The notes beneath the pieces are model-generated. The model searched no databases. It was not told the origin of the DNA and was given only the letters and a program-made list of their open reading frames with translations. Positions 42,340 through 54,128 of a stretch of 64,000 nt of DNA are shown here, piece after piece. The translations under genes and the position numbers were made by a program. How positions within the stretch are numbered: position 1 is the first letter of the stretch; every line of letters begins with the position of its first letter. The stretch comes from Typhlomys cinereus (lineage: Eukaryota; Chordata; Mammalia; Rodentia; Platacanthomyidae), in the NCBI GenBank assembly GCA_023101885.1, contig JALPQD010000090.1, forward strand, positions 950,598 through 1,014,597. The letters are read 5' to 3'.

Positions 42340-43460
42340 TAACCCCTTGTAGACGCCGGGTCCGCTCTCGCACCTCGCCGTGGTAGCCTGGAGGTGCCCC
42401 TCTGGGAGCAAGCGGGGCTCCACAGCAGTGCTTGCCAGAGCGACCCCGGCCTCTAAGAGCGATGCTGCGGGGTCACCCCTCGATCCCCTACTCCCAAACC
42501 CTCTACGCAAAGCCCGGATTGCAACGGCGCCGCGGATCCTGGACGGCTGAATCCAATTGAAGGGTTTGGGGGTCGCGCCCGGAGCACCTCCACTCATTTC
42601 TCCCTCCCCTCCTACTTTTCCAGCCCCTTCCTCTTCCTTTCCAACGCCTCTGCTGGATGGCTCGTCCCAGCTTTCCACTCCCTCCCGCCCCTCCTCTCCT
42701 GACCCACCCACTCACCAAGCTGGGGTAACCTGCGGGGGCTGACCTGAGAGAGCGCCTCCCGCCCGCCCCGCCCCGCCCCGCCCCGCCCTCCGGTGCCCCT
42801 GAGGCTCGGCCCCCTGCCCGCCCCTGCCCGGCCCCACGCCCACCTCCCTCCTTTCCTTCTCCCGAGCGATCCATCCTCCTTCCCGCCCCGTGCCCACCCC
42901 CATGATGCCCCCGGCCCGCCCCTTCCAGCTCGCGGCGCGTCGGAGCCTCCGCTCGGCGCTGCCACTCCGGCGCCCGGCTGCCCCGGCCGCGGGGACCGCG
43001 GCGCTCCTCCCGCGCTCCGCCCGCAGCGGGGCAAGCCCGGGACGTCGGTCGGTAGGCGCGCGGGAAGGGAACTTCCCATCGGCCGCCCCGCGATGGGGCT
43101 GGCCCCGCTGCAGCTGCTGCTGGGGCTCTTGCTGGCGGCGCTCTGGAGAGGGGGTGAGTGCGAGCGGCCGGCGGGGGCCGGGCTGGGGTGTGTGTGGGAT
43201 CCCTGCGGCTGTCCCGCTGCTGGGCGAGTTTGTGCGCTTCCCTGCAGCCCGCCAAGGAATGGGGGGCCCCGCGCCCACTGACCGCAGCTCCTCGGGCGAG
43301 CCATCGGGGGTCCCGATGTCTACGTAGCTGGGGGTGGGTGCGCGTCCCGGGGGGACCCGCTGAGGTCGGCGCCGCGGGCTCGCGGTCACCTCCCGGGAGG
43401 AAATCGAGCTGCGCGGGGCGCTCTACGGGCGCCGAAAGTTTTTGGCTGTGCAGGGTGCAA
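42340..43460 (+). promoter_or_regulatory. MERTK: CpG island and TATA-less promoter of MERTK
   Basis: A GC-rich, CpG-rich block surrounds MERTK exon 1. It contains a tandem run of CCGCC-type GC boxes at about 42,762-42,788 (Sp1/KLF class) and more pyrimidine-rich GC blocks up to 42,900. No TATA box is seen at a suitable distance, so dispersed initiation is expected. The exact start site cannot be read from sequence. Confidence 0.75.
43093..43153 (+). CDS. MERTK: MERTK coding exon 1 (signal peptide start)
   Basis: MERTK is a TAM-family receptor tyrosine kinase that binds GAS6 and protein S and drives engulfment of apoptotic cells and of photoreceptor outer segments. The exon encodes MGLAPLQLLLGLLLAALWRG plus the first base of a Gly codon, then donor GTGAGT. 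Family members begin with a very similar Leu-rich secretion signal (human MGPAPLPLLLGLF as remembered), also ending exon 1 in phase 1 after about 20 codons. The ATG context is strong (G at -3 and +4). Position also supports it: in human MERTK lies head to head with ANAPC1. Ig, fibronectin and kinase exons are beyond the right edge. The exon is short, so identity rests on sequence plus synteny. Confidence 0.92.
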
Positions 43461-44454
43461 AGCTGGTGTGGAATGCTCCAAGAACTTTTCCTGAAACGCT
43501 GGTGGGGTTCCTGCAAGGCACAGACCCCGGTCTCCCCGGGGACCTCCGGCGCAGGGAACCAACGAGCCGCGGCGGGAGTTTGGGGTGTTGGGGTGGATGG
43601 AGGCTGGGCGTCCGGCAGAGGGAAGGACGTCCTCCCCAGCTCTTGCGGACACCGCTGGTTCTCCTTAGCAGGGACTCCCTTTGAGTGTGGAGGCCTGGGG
43701 AAGGGGCAATCTTTTCACCCCCTTTACAGAACAGAATCCCCTGGGCTTCGGCAGCATTTAGCTTTATCTCGGCGCCAACGAAGTGTGCTGCAAGCGTTTC
43801 AGTACGAAACAGTGCACTGATAAGCACAGACAAGTAAAGCAGGTTTCCTTGTGCAGGGGCGACTGGCCGAGGGGGCGATCACGAATTGAGAGGGTGACCA
43901 ACGAGGCGCTGCTGCGGAAGCTGGGGGGAACTTACCAGGCTTTAACAAAAGAAAAAGACTTGGGAAAAGTGCGGGAGACCAATAAATAAACCTAACTCAG
44001 TATTTCCCCCTTTCCTAAAAAGGGTTGTATTTCCTAAAAAGGCTGGAAAAGTTACCCTTGTTTATACTCACAGATATCTTTTAAGAATACCTGAAACGTT
44101 CCTTTTAGAGTTCTCTGAAAGCTCCGTTGTTCAAGTGAAAAATTCGCAATGCACTCTTTAATATTAAATAGCACAATTTATAATTTGAAGCAATATGGCA
44201 ATGGGAGAACCAAAACCAAGCAAAGCACTGAGGCGGTTCTGTTCTAGACCTCTCCACCACCCAATCCTCAAAAATTTCTCAGATCCATGCTTCATAAGCC
44301 GCTGCAAATCGGGTTTACATCTCTCTACCAGGGTTGGCTGGAGGTAAATAGTTCTGGAGCAGTGAATGTCGGGAATGTAGCGAGAGTGATGGGAAAGATG
44401 GTTTGTGTTAGACATTTTAAAACTGCATACTTTTTTTCTTTTCTTTTCTTTTTT

Positions 44455-44640
44455 ATTTTATTTCTTTTTAAAGTACTTTATTCGTGTGTGTGGGGGGGGG
44501 GAGAGAGAGAACATGCAATCCATGGAGGTCAGAAGACAACTTTAGGAAGTTAGTTCTTGCCTTCCAGCCAGTGGGCTTCGAGGATTGAACTCGGGCAGCC
44601 TAATTTAGGGACAAGCTCTTAACCCACTGAGCCATCTCGC
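44455..44640 (-). mobile_element. B3-like SINE
   Basis: Reverse complement of a B3-type element: CATGGAGGTCAGAAGACAAC, GAGGATTGAACTCGGGCAG, AACCCACTGAGCCATCTCGC. Confidence 0.78.
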
Positions 44641-45271
44641 CCACTGGCATCTATTTTCCAAGTTTTAAAAAAGCTGCTGTAAAGAAGTTTCATAGCTAAC
44701 AATCAGATTTAGATAGTCATAGGTCTTTAAAGGTCCACCCAGAGAAAAAAAAATGAAGTTTCTCAGTTTTTCTTCTACCTTTTGCTTTTTACCTTTACAT
44801 TTACCCTTGAGTTGTCGGAGTGTTCCAGCTCCCCTTGGGGAGGGGGGATTAAAAGATGGAATTATTATTGTTAGTAGTAGTAGTAGTGGTGGGGTTCACA
44901 CCCAAATTCTAGCACATTCTAGGTAAGTGCTTTTCCACTGAACTATCTTCCCAACTCACACTGTATTCGGGATTAGAGCAGAAGAATGCTGGTAGAAGAA
45001 ATTAAAAATGGGAAGGAGGGGGAAGAAGGGAGGAAGGGATAAGTACTCAATATGCTTATAAAACTAGGGGGGATTAAAATTATAATTAAAAAAATTACAA
45101 ATGGCAGGTTGACTCTTTGTCTTGCTTTGAGGTTTTCATATTGCAGATTGTAAGTCTTAGCCATTTGCTGACTAGACTGGAGAAAGATGAGTGGATGTGT
45201 GTAAGGCCTGTAGAGGAATGGGTAAAATTTAAGCATTATTTTCTTCTTCCTACTTCCAAACACACCCCAGA

Positions 45272-45482
45272 CCGATCTCCTCCTCTTCCTCCTTCTCTTC
45301 CTCTTTTTTCCTTCTCTTTTTCTTTCTTCCCTTCCTCCTTCTCCTCTCCTTCCCCCTCTTCTTCCTCCTGCCTCTCTCCTTTTCCTCCTTCTCCCCCCCT
45401 TTCCCTTCTTCTCTCCCTCTTTTCCCCCTCCTCCTCTTTTTCCTCTTCTTTCTTCTCCCCTCCTCTCTTCCTTCTCCTTCCT
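45272..45482 (+). repeat. Polypyrimidine tract (CTCCTT)n
   Basis: About 210 bp of nearly pure C/T, imperfect CTCCTT/CTTTTC units. The long Lys/Arg/Glu ORF on the other strand is a by-product. Confidence 0.92.
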
Positions 45483-45766
45483 GCATTTTAAAGCTTTCTT
45501 GTTTGTCCTTTCTTCTCATTCTCTGATGGGGGTGCCAGTGAGCAGCAAATGAGGAACGGGGTGACTTCGGGAGGACCAGGTCGGATGGAGGGGAAATGTG
45601 AAAGTGAATGAAGTGTGACTCAGATGTGTGAATCCTGCGAGTAAGCTGGGCTTTTCTTTTTACACTTGTTGAACGTTAGCATTGCTTTCTCAAAACCGCT
45701 GTAACTGTATATTCCAGAATATTGTAAACATTCTCTGGGGAGATCTTAGAAGTGGTTGTGCTGAGG

Positions 45767-46048
45767 GCTGGAGAGGTGGCTCAGGGGTTAAGCCTCCGCC
45801 TTGCAGGCGGAAGGTCCTGAGTTCGGATCCCAGATCCCACGTATAGACGCCAGGCGGAAGCGGGGGCCGCCTGCGCTTCTGGTCCTGGTAGGGCGGAGCC
45901 TGTGAATCCCGGGGCAGAAGGAGGTGGAGGTGTCCATGGTGGTTCGCGAATTCGTCCGTGGTTTTACACACACACACACATGCGCGTGCACATACATACA
46001 CACACACGCACAATTGAATAAATAATAATAATAATAAAAAATTAAAAA
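45767..46048 (+). mobile_element. Young SINE, full length
   Basis: Near-consensus copy with intact CpGs (CCCACGTATAGACGCCAGGC, TTCGCGAATTCGTCCGTGG). The duplication AGAAGTGGTTGTGCTGA occurs on both sides (starts near 45,749 and 46,056). An older-subfamily tail (CTCCACAGGGACACCC then CA) follows at 46,107-46,155. Confidence 0.93.
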
Positions 46049-46159
46049 AAAAAAAAGAAGTGGTTGTGCTGAATATGAGCTTTACTACAATGGCCTCAAA
46101 TGCCTCCACAGGGACACCCACTCCCTCTGATACACACACACACAAACACACATTTTTAA

Positions 46160-46350
46160 AAAAAGCTTTTTTATTTATTTATGCATTTGAGAGAGTGAAA
46201 GAGCACATATGTGTCACAGTGCATGGTTGGAGGTCAGAGAACACGTTTCAGCAGTCTGCTTCCACCACACGGGCTCGCGGGAATTGAATTGAGGTTGGCA
46301 GATTTGCAAACAGGCTCCTTACCTACTGGCAACTATCTTGGAGGCCCTTA
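46160..46350 (-). mobile_element. B3-like SINE, diverged
   Basis: TTATTTATGCATTTGAGAG, GGTTGGAGGTCAGAGAACAC, GGGAATTGAATTGAGGTTGGC: reverse complement of the B3 class. Confidence 0.65.
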
Positions 46351-47017
46351 AGTCTTACTTTTCAAGACATTCCTAGATCATTCTGGAAGAAGGACCACTG
46401 GGAATGACGGCTGTGATGACTTGGGAGCAAGTGGCCAGGTACAGAGCTGAGCCGGGACCTCGGTCACACGTGTCCCAGGCACATCCCACGACATAGCCAG
46501 AGTTAATAAAGAATCGACTGCTTGTCCCTTTGGAAAACGTCCCCTAATAGCTTCCCTATCCTCACCAGATTTCCAGATTCGCTAAGACTCGCAGATCCCC
46601 CCACCCCCACTCCCCCATCCTTTGACTCATTTCTAGTCATTTGCCAGTTGTCCCTGTGCGCGCTTTCTCCCTAGGGCTGGCAAACTTTGCCCTCGCCGCC
46701 CCTCATGTTGGCATCTTCTCTCCCAAGACCTCACATGCTAGTTCCCAGGCTTCTTTCAGGTCTCGGCTCACATGTTCTGAGGATTTCTCACCTTGGTCAC
46801 AGTTAACAGTTCCCATCATACTTCATTTCCTGATGACACTTAGAAACCCAGTGGTCACTTACTACCTAGTTCTCTGTTCTTTACTGGGGCTTCTTCCACT
46901 GTCCCCCTCCAAGGGGCGAGCTCCTGGTGGTGTCACACGGTCCTCTTCATGTCTAGCACTCGGCATAACGCAGTCAGGAGCCCAGTGACTGTGTGTGGCT
47001 GGAAAGAAAGAGGCAAG

Positions 47018-47096
47018 CTGGGGAGACCCTGTGGCTCAGTGGCGGAGCCCCTGCCTCACAGTCTCAAGGCTCTGAGTTCGATTCCCAGCAACAGGC
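47018..47096 (+). mobile_element. ID-like tRNA-derived SINE
   Basis: GACCCTGTGGCTCAGTGGCGG (A box), CTCTGAGTTCGATTCCCAGC (B box), no CCA or structural intactness. It looks like an ID/tRNA-Ala type element rather than a working tRNA. Confidence 0.6.
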
Positions 47097-47257
47097 CCCA
47101 TCACATCTCATTCAGTCTTCAATCCTCTTCTCTTACTGGGTTTTCCAGTTGCTGATGGTCTCATCCTGGTGCTATGACCTGATGTATGGGAACTCTCTTG
47201 TACTGTAGCTAGCACCAACATGACTGAATTACTGGATAAGTTAGGACATGTTTATTT

Positions 47258-47288
47258 ATTTATTTATATTGTATGAGTGAGTGAGTGA

Positions 47289-47332
<44 letters not shown>

Positions 47333-47553
47333 TAGAAGCACTCCTTGTGTCTGTGGAGGCCCCAGGATGAGTGACTTTGGGAATTATCCTGAATTGCTTT
47401 ACTCCTTTTCCCAGGCTCTACCTTCCAGGGTCAGAAGTGCAGACCACTAACTACCATTTCTTCCTTTTTACATGGATGAGAATGGGGATTTGATCTCAGG
47501 TCTTTCGGTTTGTGATGCAGAGGCTTAACTCCTGAGCCATCTCTCCAGTCCAC
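47258..47553 (-). mobile_element. Older SINE, with (GTGA)n(TG)n
   Basis: Reverse complement of an older copy (CTGAGCCATCTCTCCAGTCC at right). The tail now reads GTGAGTGAGTGAGTGAG then about 18 TG units. Confidence 0.83.
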
Positions 47554-48077
47554 TAGGACATTTTTAAAAAGACTTTTGGACCGTATTTATCCTGAATATA
47601 TTTTATATTCTCCTGACTACTTCAGTGTAGGCCAAAAAAGAATTTTTTTTTAATTCTTATTAAGAAAACAATTTTAACAGCTACTTGACCATGGGCAGGT
47701 TGCCTGGGCATCTCAACTTTCTAACCATGTCACTAGTTTCATCTGAACTAAACACATAGCTCTGGGCTGGTATGCATGTGCATGAAGGAAGTTAATTATT
47801 ATAAAAGGTATTAGACTGGAAAGATGCAGTTAGCAAAGTTGGTCACTCTGGACCTTAACCCGCAGAGTCTCCAGCTTATTTTGGTGCGTTTAGGGCTGAT
47901 CTGATAGAACGAAGGGAAAGAGGGAATGGATTCTCAGCATGTCGCAAGCACCCATCAATCAGCCACAGTTGCTAGTGGCTCCCATCTGCACTTATTGAAA
48001 TACCAGGGTACTAGGGCAGGAGGGGGGTGCACGGGACGTCCCCGCATGTGTAAAGTCCTGGGTTCACTGCCAGCTTC

Positions 48078-48190
48078 ACGTAAGCCAGGCGTGGTGGGGC
48101 ATGCCCTGTAACCCAGTGCTCACCTGCAGTGCCAGGACTTCGGGGGCGAAGGCAAGAGAATCATAAATTCAAGGTTAAGCCTACAAGACA
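48078..48190 (+). mobile_element. B1-like SINE
   Basis: AAGCCAGGCGTGGTGGGGCAT is the best-preserved B1 start in the window; then CCAGTGCTCACCTGCAGTGCC and GCAAGAGAATCATAAATTC. Confidence 0.75.
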
Positions 48191-48278
48191 CGTGAAGGGC
48201 CTGCTCAGGTGACCTGCGTTCAGGCCCCTGAAGCCCCTCATGGAAAGAACTGGAGAAGGTTATCCTCTGATCTCCACA

Positions 48279-48282
<4 letters not shown>

Positions 48283-48339
<57 letters not shown>

Positions 48340-48341
48340 AA
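48283..48341 (+). repeat. (TC)n microsatellite ending an old B2-like SINE
   Basis: About 29 CT units with one CG break. The preceding 48,190-48,282 (GTTCAGGCCCCTGAAGCCCC, TCTGATCTCCACAAAC) is an old B2-like SINE. Confidence 0.85.
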
Positions 48342-48427
48342 GTAAATATCCAGAAGAAAAGCAGATCTTTGAGAAGCCACTAAGAAAAAGTTCAAGGGTT
48401 AACTGAACGACATGAAATGAAATCCTG

Positions 48428-48712
48428 TCTTGAAAGAACCAGGGAAAGAAGGAAGGAAAGAAAGAAGGGAAGGGGAGAGGCAAGGGAGAGAGGAAGGAAA
48501 AAAGAAAGGGAAGGGGGAAGGAAGGGAGGAAAAGAAAGAGAAGGCAAGGGAAGGAAGAGAGGGAGGGAAGAGGAAGGAAAAAAGGAAGGGAAGGAAGGAA
48601 AGGAAAGAAGGAAGACAAGGAAAGGGAGGAAGGAAAGAAGAAAGAAAGAGAAGGGGGAAAGAAGGGAAGGAAGGAAGGAGAGGAAAGAAAGGAAAAAGAA
48701 AGTGCGAAGGCA
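48428..48712 (+). repeat. Polypurine (GGAA/GAAA)n tract
   Basis: About 285 bp of G/A, imperfect GGAAGGAAAGAA units with GGGAGGGAAG islands, and a few C interruptions. Open frames of Lys/Arg/Glu are by-products. GGAA repeats can bind ETS-class factors. Confidence 0.93.
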
Positions 48713-50607
48713 GAGCTAGGGAGACCCCCTCCCTGGTTCCAGAGCTTGGGCTGAGAGGCCCCCAGGGGTCCAGTCCTAAGTCCTTGCTGTGGCCTTTTGG
48801 TCCTGCTTCCCAGAGTTCCACCAGCAAAACTCCTCCGGGAGCAGCTGTGTGTGGTGGGGACACTGGTCCTTGCGGGCCACCCCGCCCCTGCCCTTGCGGG
48901 CCACCCTGCCCCTGGCCGGCGGAGCCCCGGCTTGCTGGGCTACAGGAGTCGCTTCCTGTCACGAGCCTCTCAGGAAGGTTTAAAAATGACGCTGAATTCC
49001 TGCTGGGCTTTTCCCACGCAGCCCTACTCCCAAGTGGGCGTGGGTTTGTTTTGTTTTCCTATTTGTTTTGTTTTCTGGCTGCATCCAGAGGTTCTTTTTA
49101 CCTTCTCCCAGCTCCACCTCAGCTTTCAGATAAAGTCCTCGGCCACCTCCAGAGAATGTTGTTTCTCAGAGGATTCAGTGCTCATGAGAGGGCGGAGGGC
49201 CCCAGATGCCCTTTCCTGCTGTTGCTAATGCCCCTTGCTCCGTGGCAGGTACCCAGGGGGACTCCTGACCCCACCCCACCCCCTTTCTTCTCTCACTCTG
49301 GACATTAATTTGCCAACCCCTGTTCTGAGAGGTCCTTATCCTGTGGTCATCCTATCCTTGTGCCTGTCCTCTTCTTGCCTCCAGTGAAAATGCTGAAAAT
49401 GCAGCCTGGCAGAGAATTCCCCTGGGATCCATGGACCCCTTCTGGGAAGCTCATCAGCCCAGCTTGTAACCCTGGGCTCCCACATTCTCCATCTGAGCTC
49501 TGGCTGTGATATCAGATGGGAGAGTCTTACCCAGGTTTTGTGAGACCCCCCCACACTTGGCCCCAACAAAGGCACCTTGGGTGACCGGAAGCCTGTCATC
49601 TCCACCCCTGGGCCTCTGCCAGGCATCAGGACTCCGTGGATGTGCCAGTGTGTGTAGCTCCAAGCTGCCTTACCCAAATCACCCCTCCACCTACTCTGTT
49701 TTAGCAACAAAGGAAGGAAGGGAAGCCAGGTCTTAAGTGTTTTCACTGAAACACCTACCCTCGGCTGTGAAGTCGGTATTTCTCCCTTCTTGAAGCTCAT
49801 TCATCCACCATCTTTCATTCAATGGTAAAATAGCTTTTCCATCTGTCTTGAGGGTGGCAGAGTAAACAGTAAAAGCAGAGATAAAGAAAGAGAAAAGGGA
49901 GATGCTGGCTTGTGTATAGACCAAGGTCCTGTGAAAAGTTGTGTTTTGAAAAATTTTTTATTTTTAATGTTGTATACATGAATGTAGTGTAGTGACTGTA
50001 ATATTTTCAACCCTTAGTCCCAAATCCCATTCCCCCCCCTCCTTTTTCCCTTACAACCCTTCATCTCCCCTGCCACGCTTTCTCCTATTTTCAAATCTCT
50101 TTGCTTGTGCGGCTTGTGTTTTATCTAGTCTTTTGATGACTTAGGCCTGACCTGATTCATGCTCCAGCAAGCATCCTAGATCAATGGATGTACCATTGAG
50201 GAAAGCATCCGCCTTTACTTCCCATCAGCCTTAGTCCTCATCAGTCTCTCAGAGAGGTGTGGAGCTTCTTGAGATCTTTGTAATGTAACGGCGAGATGTT
50301 GGTAAGACAGTTCTCAAGCAATTCTTGTGTAAGCGTACATATCTGCCATGAAATCTTATATATCATGATTATATCATGTCCCGAATATAATGCCTGACCC
50401 TCAACCTTTGCACTTCGCTCTCTGTGTGAGAAGTTTTACCCCCAAACCTAAACATGTTTGAAAGATTTATGTTTGGAGAAAGCTTATGCTGTTTCATAAA
50501 CTCAACCCTGGTGTTTCCTGGCAATTCATTTGATGTTTATGTTTCTCTTTGGACCTAGTAACTTATAAATATCTTTCACTGGTGTCAGAGTTGGGCATAG
50601 TTGGGCA

Positions 50608-50985
50608 ACACAACAGTTGAGGGTTTGAGCTCTGGGCACATTTGTAGAGAATTAGTGGTTGAGTTAAGCCCAGGGCAAACCTGCAGGAGATTGTGTAGCT
50701 GATGGGGAAGGCCCAGCCCATGGTGTGTGGGATTAGGCCCTGGAATAAATCATGAAGAGCTGGTTGAGGGAGTTCGCATTCTTTGTACACTTGGCCAGAC
50801 ATGCTGGTCTGGCAAGTAAGGATCGTCCTTCTCTCAGCTGTTATGTGGTGATGGTGTGGCCAGTTCCCTCAGCCCTGGTGTTGGTGCGTGCTCTCTTGTC
50901 AAGCTGTAAGAGACAATAAACCCCTTGTTCCCTTAAGCTATTTGATGGTCATTTATCAGCAACTATGCAGACGAACTGTCAAAGG
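50608..50985 (+). mobile_element. Charlie/URR1-like DNA transposon
   Basis: One of the best copies: GTTGAGGGTTTGAGCTCTGG, GCACATTTGTAGAGAATTAG, AAGGCCCAGCCCATGGTG, TTGGCCAGACATGCTGGTC, AATAAACCCCTTGTTCCC, CATTTATCAGCAACTATGCAG. Confidence 0.72.
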
Positions 50986-51471
50986 CGCTGTCTAGCAACT
51001 GTGGAGTGAGCTACAGCCCAGGGAAGTGTGAGCCACACAGCGTCCACTTAGTGTCCACCGATTTCGCCTGGGGAGGGACTGACCACAGGTCAGAGCTCTC
51101 AGGCCACCACCATCAGACAGATCCTTTCCAATAGCTACTGGACAGACAGGTCTCACCCTTTGACTTTGAGACACCATGTCGTCTACAGAGTTCATTTGCC
51201 CCAAGGAGCACCCAGTCGAGTTACAAGGCCTGTCTAGATTTAGCCTATCAATATTTCTACAAGGAAGAAGCCAAACTCAAGAGGCTCCATATCTCCCTGA
51301 GAGACCATGCCGGATTCCAGGGTGAGAGAGTAGGGGGCTAAGTTTCCTCAGTGATTTATCATCACCCACCGATTTATCATCTATGCTCCAGCACACGCCC
51401 AGGCATATGACAGTACAAGCAGCCCAAGTGAAGCCCAGCGGACCACTCACACAAGAAGACATGAAAATAGG

Positions 51472-51775
51472 GGCTGGAGAGATGGCTCGGGGTTAAGACT
51501 CTGCTTCGCAACCAGAAGGACCTGAGTTTGGATTCGGGTCCCACATAAAAAACGCCAGGTGGAAAAGGCAGCGGCCTGCATTTCCTGCCCTGGTGGGTGG
51601 AGTCTAGGGAATCCCAGAGCAAAGCAAGAAGGAGGTCGAAGCAATCCAGGATGATTCCTGAAGTCACTCTTGGTCCTTCACAGGGACACACAGTACCCTC
51701 TCTCTCTCTCTTTCGCTCTCTCTCTCGCACACACACACATGAAAAAATAAAGTAATATAAATTATTTTTTAAAAG
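51472..51775 (+). mobile_element. B2-superfamily SINE, older subfamily
   Basis: GGGCTGGAGAGATGGCTCGG head, TCCCACATAAAAAACGCCAGG, (TC)n(CA)n tail. Confidence 0.87.
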
Positions 51776-53575
51776 ATATGAAAAAAGAAGGGATGGAATC
51801 AGATAGTAAGAGGGAAAATGACATAAATTCATTGTGTTCATGTAGGAAGCTCTAAAAGAAAAAACAAAGTAAGGAAAAAAATCACAAAGAAAATTTCATA
51901 ATGTTCCAAGTAAGCACTGCATTCCTAGCTATCAGTCCTGGGTCAGACCCCCACTCAAGTTGCTTATTTGAGGGGCTCTAGTTATCTGGCATTCAGAGAC
52001 TATAAACAAGGTAAACCGTGCCTTAGTGAGCTCTCACCTCATTAGACACACAAAGGAAAGCCTTGTTTGTTTTGGAGAACGGGGGTTGTTTTGCTATCTG
52101 AAGCCTCGGGGGCTTCTTGTTAAAGCTGCTAATCAGACAGACCTCATTATCACTTTGAAAATGAGCATTTTCCACAAGTAGGAACAGGCTGTCTTTGTGG
52201 AGATTGGTAGGCCACAGGCTCCCACTGGCTAAAGTCGCTTTCTGTCCCCACACTGCTTTGGAAGGTCTCTGTGAGGTGATAAATATTCATGGACTCCCCA
52301 GGGTTGCTTGTATCTGAAGGCCGCTGCTCCACTTCCACTCTGAATGGCCGGCCGCCTCCCTCCAGGCAGGAAGGGAAAGCGGCCTGTGAGCCCTGCTCTG
52401 GGCCAGGACTGGGAGAGCCAGGGAGGAAAACAACCTCGGTGAAACTTGTGACAAGGGGAGAAGGAAACTCATTAGATTTAGCTTTAATTAGAAAAAAAAA
52501 AAAAAAAGACCACCTTGGGAGACCCCAGATGTTCTCATCCTCATTTAGGTGCTAACTTGGAAAAGCCCCCTGATTGTGGTACCTCGTCTTTCCTAAGTTT
52601 CAGGTCCCCATCTGCCAACCAGCAGGGCACATAGCACAAACTGCTACTGCATAAAGGGGCGCGACCTTTCCTTACATCATCATTCTGGAAGCGACACCCC
52701 GAGCCCTGGCCCAGGTTTTCGATATGCACGGTAGTCAGGATGGGCCAGGGACCCAGCGAACAATAAGGAGTCATGCACGGCATCTGTACGGTGCAGCTGC
52801 CATCCTTGTTTCCTTGATCCGTCAGCCGATCTGGAGCAAAAGAATAATCTAGAAGTCTCAGAAGTCTTTCTGAAGATACTAGACTTCTCCAAACGGGGCT
52901 TTTCGCGTCATATGAGCTGGGATCATGGGTTCTTGGGTTCTGGGTGGCAGGGAGAACCTCAGATCTTCCTGGGGCAGATGGGGGTGTGGCATGCTCCCCT
53001 TCCCTCAGGAGGAGACAGTAAACTCTCCAGGGTTTGGGGGAGAATGATGGTATTTTTAAAAGTTCTGTTATTCAGTATCATGATGCAATTTTCCATTTGG
53101 AAATGTCAGCAAACGTTTTGTAAAATACACGATGGAATGCCAGCCCTCTGGCTACTTGTCCGTAGGGTGAGGGGTACCGCAACTGAGGCGGGGACTCTAA
53201 ACTGCCTGCAAAGCTGTCTCAAAACCCGAAGGCTAGACCCCAGCCAAGACCTGTGGACTCAGCCTTTGAGGGTGTGGTCCTTCTCTGGGCCATTCCGGCC
53301 CACTTATCTTATTACATTTCACAGAGCCGGGCTGGGGGTCTGATGGCTGCTCCTTGGGGAGGGCCAGGGAACCTTTGCCCACCTCCCAGGGGGGTGTTCA
53401 CGAGAACCTGGCCGTCCAGGTTAGGAAGAAGGTGTGCTTCTCCAAGGAAGGGGGCAGATCTTGGGCCAGAAAGAGAACTGTTTCCTCAAGCCAATTGCTA
53501 CAGGAGGAAGGATGTGGGCGAAGCTCTGCTAAACCACTTCACATGGGAATGCTACCAGTCTAATTCAGCCCACAG

Positions 53576-53578
<3 letters not shown>

Positions 53579-53656
<78 letters not shown>

Positions 53657-53765
53657 TACACACACACAACAATCCTCTCCTTCCACTACATGAGATTCCG
53701 AGTATTGAACTCCAGTCAACAGGTTTGTGAGCAGGTGTCTTACCCACAGCTGTCTGTCTTGCTGG
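53579..53765 (-). mobile_element. (TC)n(CA)n with B3-like SINE remnant
   Basis: 46 bp of TC then 40 bp of CA, followed by GAGATTCCGAGTATTGAACTC, GGTTTGTGAGCAGGTGTCTT, a reversed B3-type end. Confidence 0.65.
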
Positions 53766-53816
53766 TCCCATAACTTTCTCTTTTACCATTAATGACTCTC
53801 TTAAAAAGAAAAAATG

Positions 53817-54063
53817 TGGGCTGGAGAGATATAATTCAGGGGTTAAGACTCTGCCTCACAAGCAGACTTTGGATCCCAGGTCCCACGTAAAAACAGTGGG
53901 TAGAAACGGCAGCGGCCTGTACTTCTGTCCCTGTGTGGGCAGAGCCTGGGAAATCCCAGAACAAAGCAAAAAGGAGGTAGAAGCAATCCAGGATGATTCC
54001 CGAAGTCACCCTCGGTCCTCCACAGGGACATACAGTGCCCTCTGATATACATATGTGCACACA

Positions 54064-54114
<51 letters not shown>

Positions 54115-54128
54115 TAAATAATAAAAAT
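53817..54128 (+). mobile_element. B2-superfamily SINE, older subfamily
   Basis: GGGCTGGAGAGATATAATTC head, CCCACGTAAAAACAGTGGG, TCCTCCACAGGGACATACAG, about 25 CA units, TAAATAAATAATAAAAATTT. Confidence 0.88.

Noticed and set aside
42793..43281. In-frame N-terminal extension of MERTK
   Set aside because: The frame is open upstream of the ATG, but it holds no upstream in-frame ATG; the extension would need a GTG start. The signal peptide must be at the N-terminus, so the ATG at 43,093 is right.
42503..43820. Large frames antisense to and around MERTK exon 1 (up to 337 codons)
   Set aside because: Same GC-content effect in the MERTK CpG island. Only the short MGLAPLQ frame matches a known protein start and splice phase.
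47018..47096. Possible functional tRNA gene
   Set aside because: A and B boxes are present but the cloverleaf stems do not pair and it sits among SINEs; ID-like repeat is the better reading.
48430..49308. 292-codon frame rich in Lys, Glu, Arg and Gly
   Set aside because: The first part is the GGAA polypurine repeat read in frame; the rest is ordinary intron sequence without recognisable domains.
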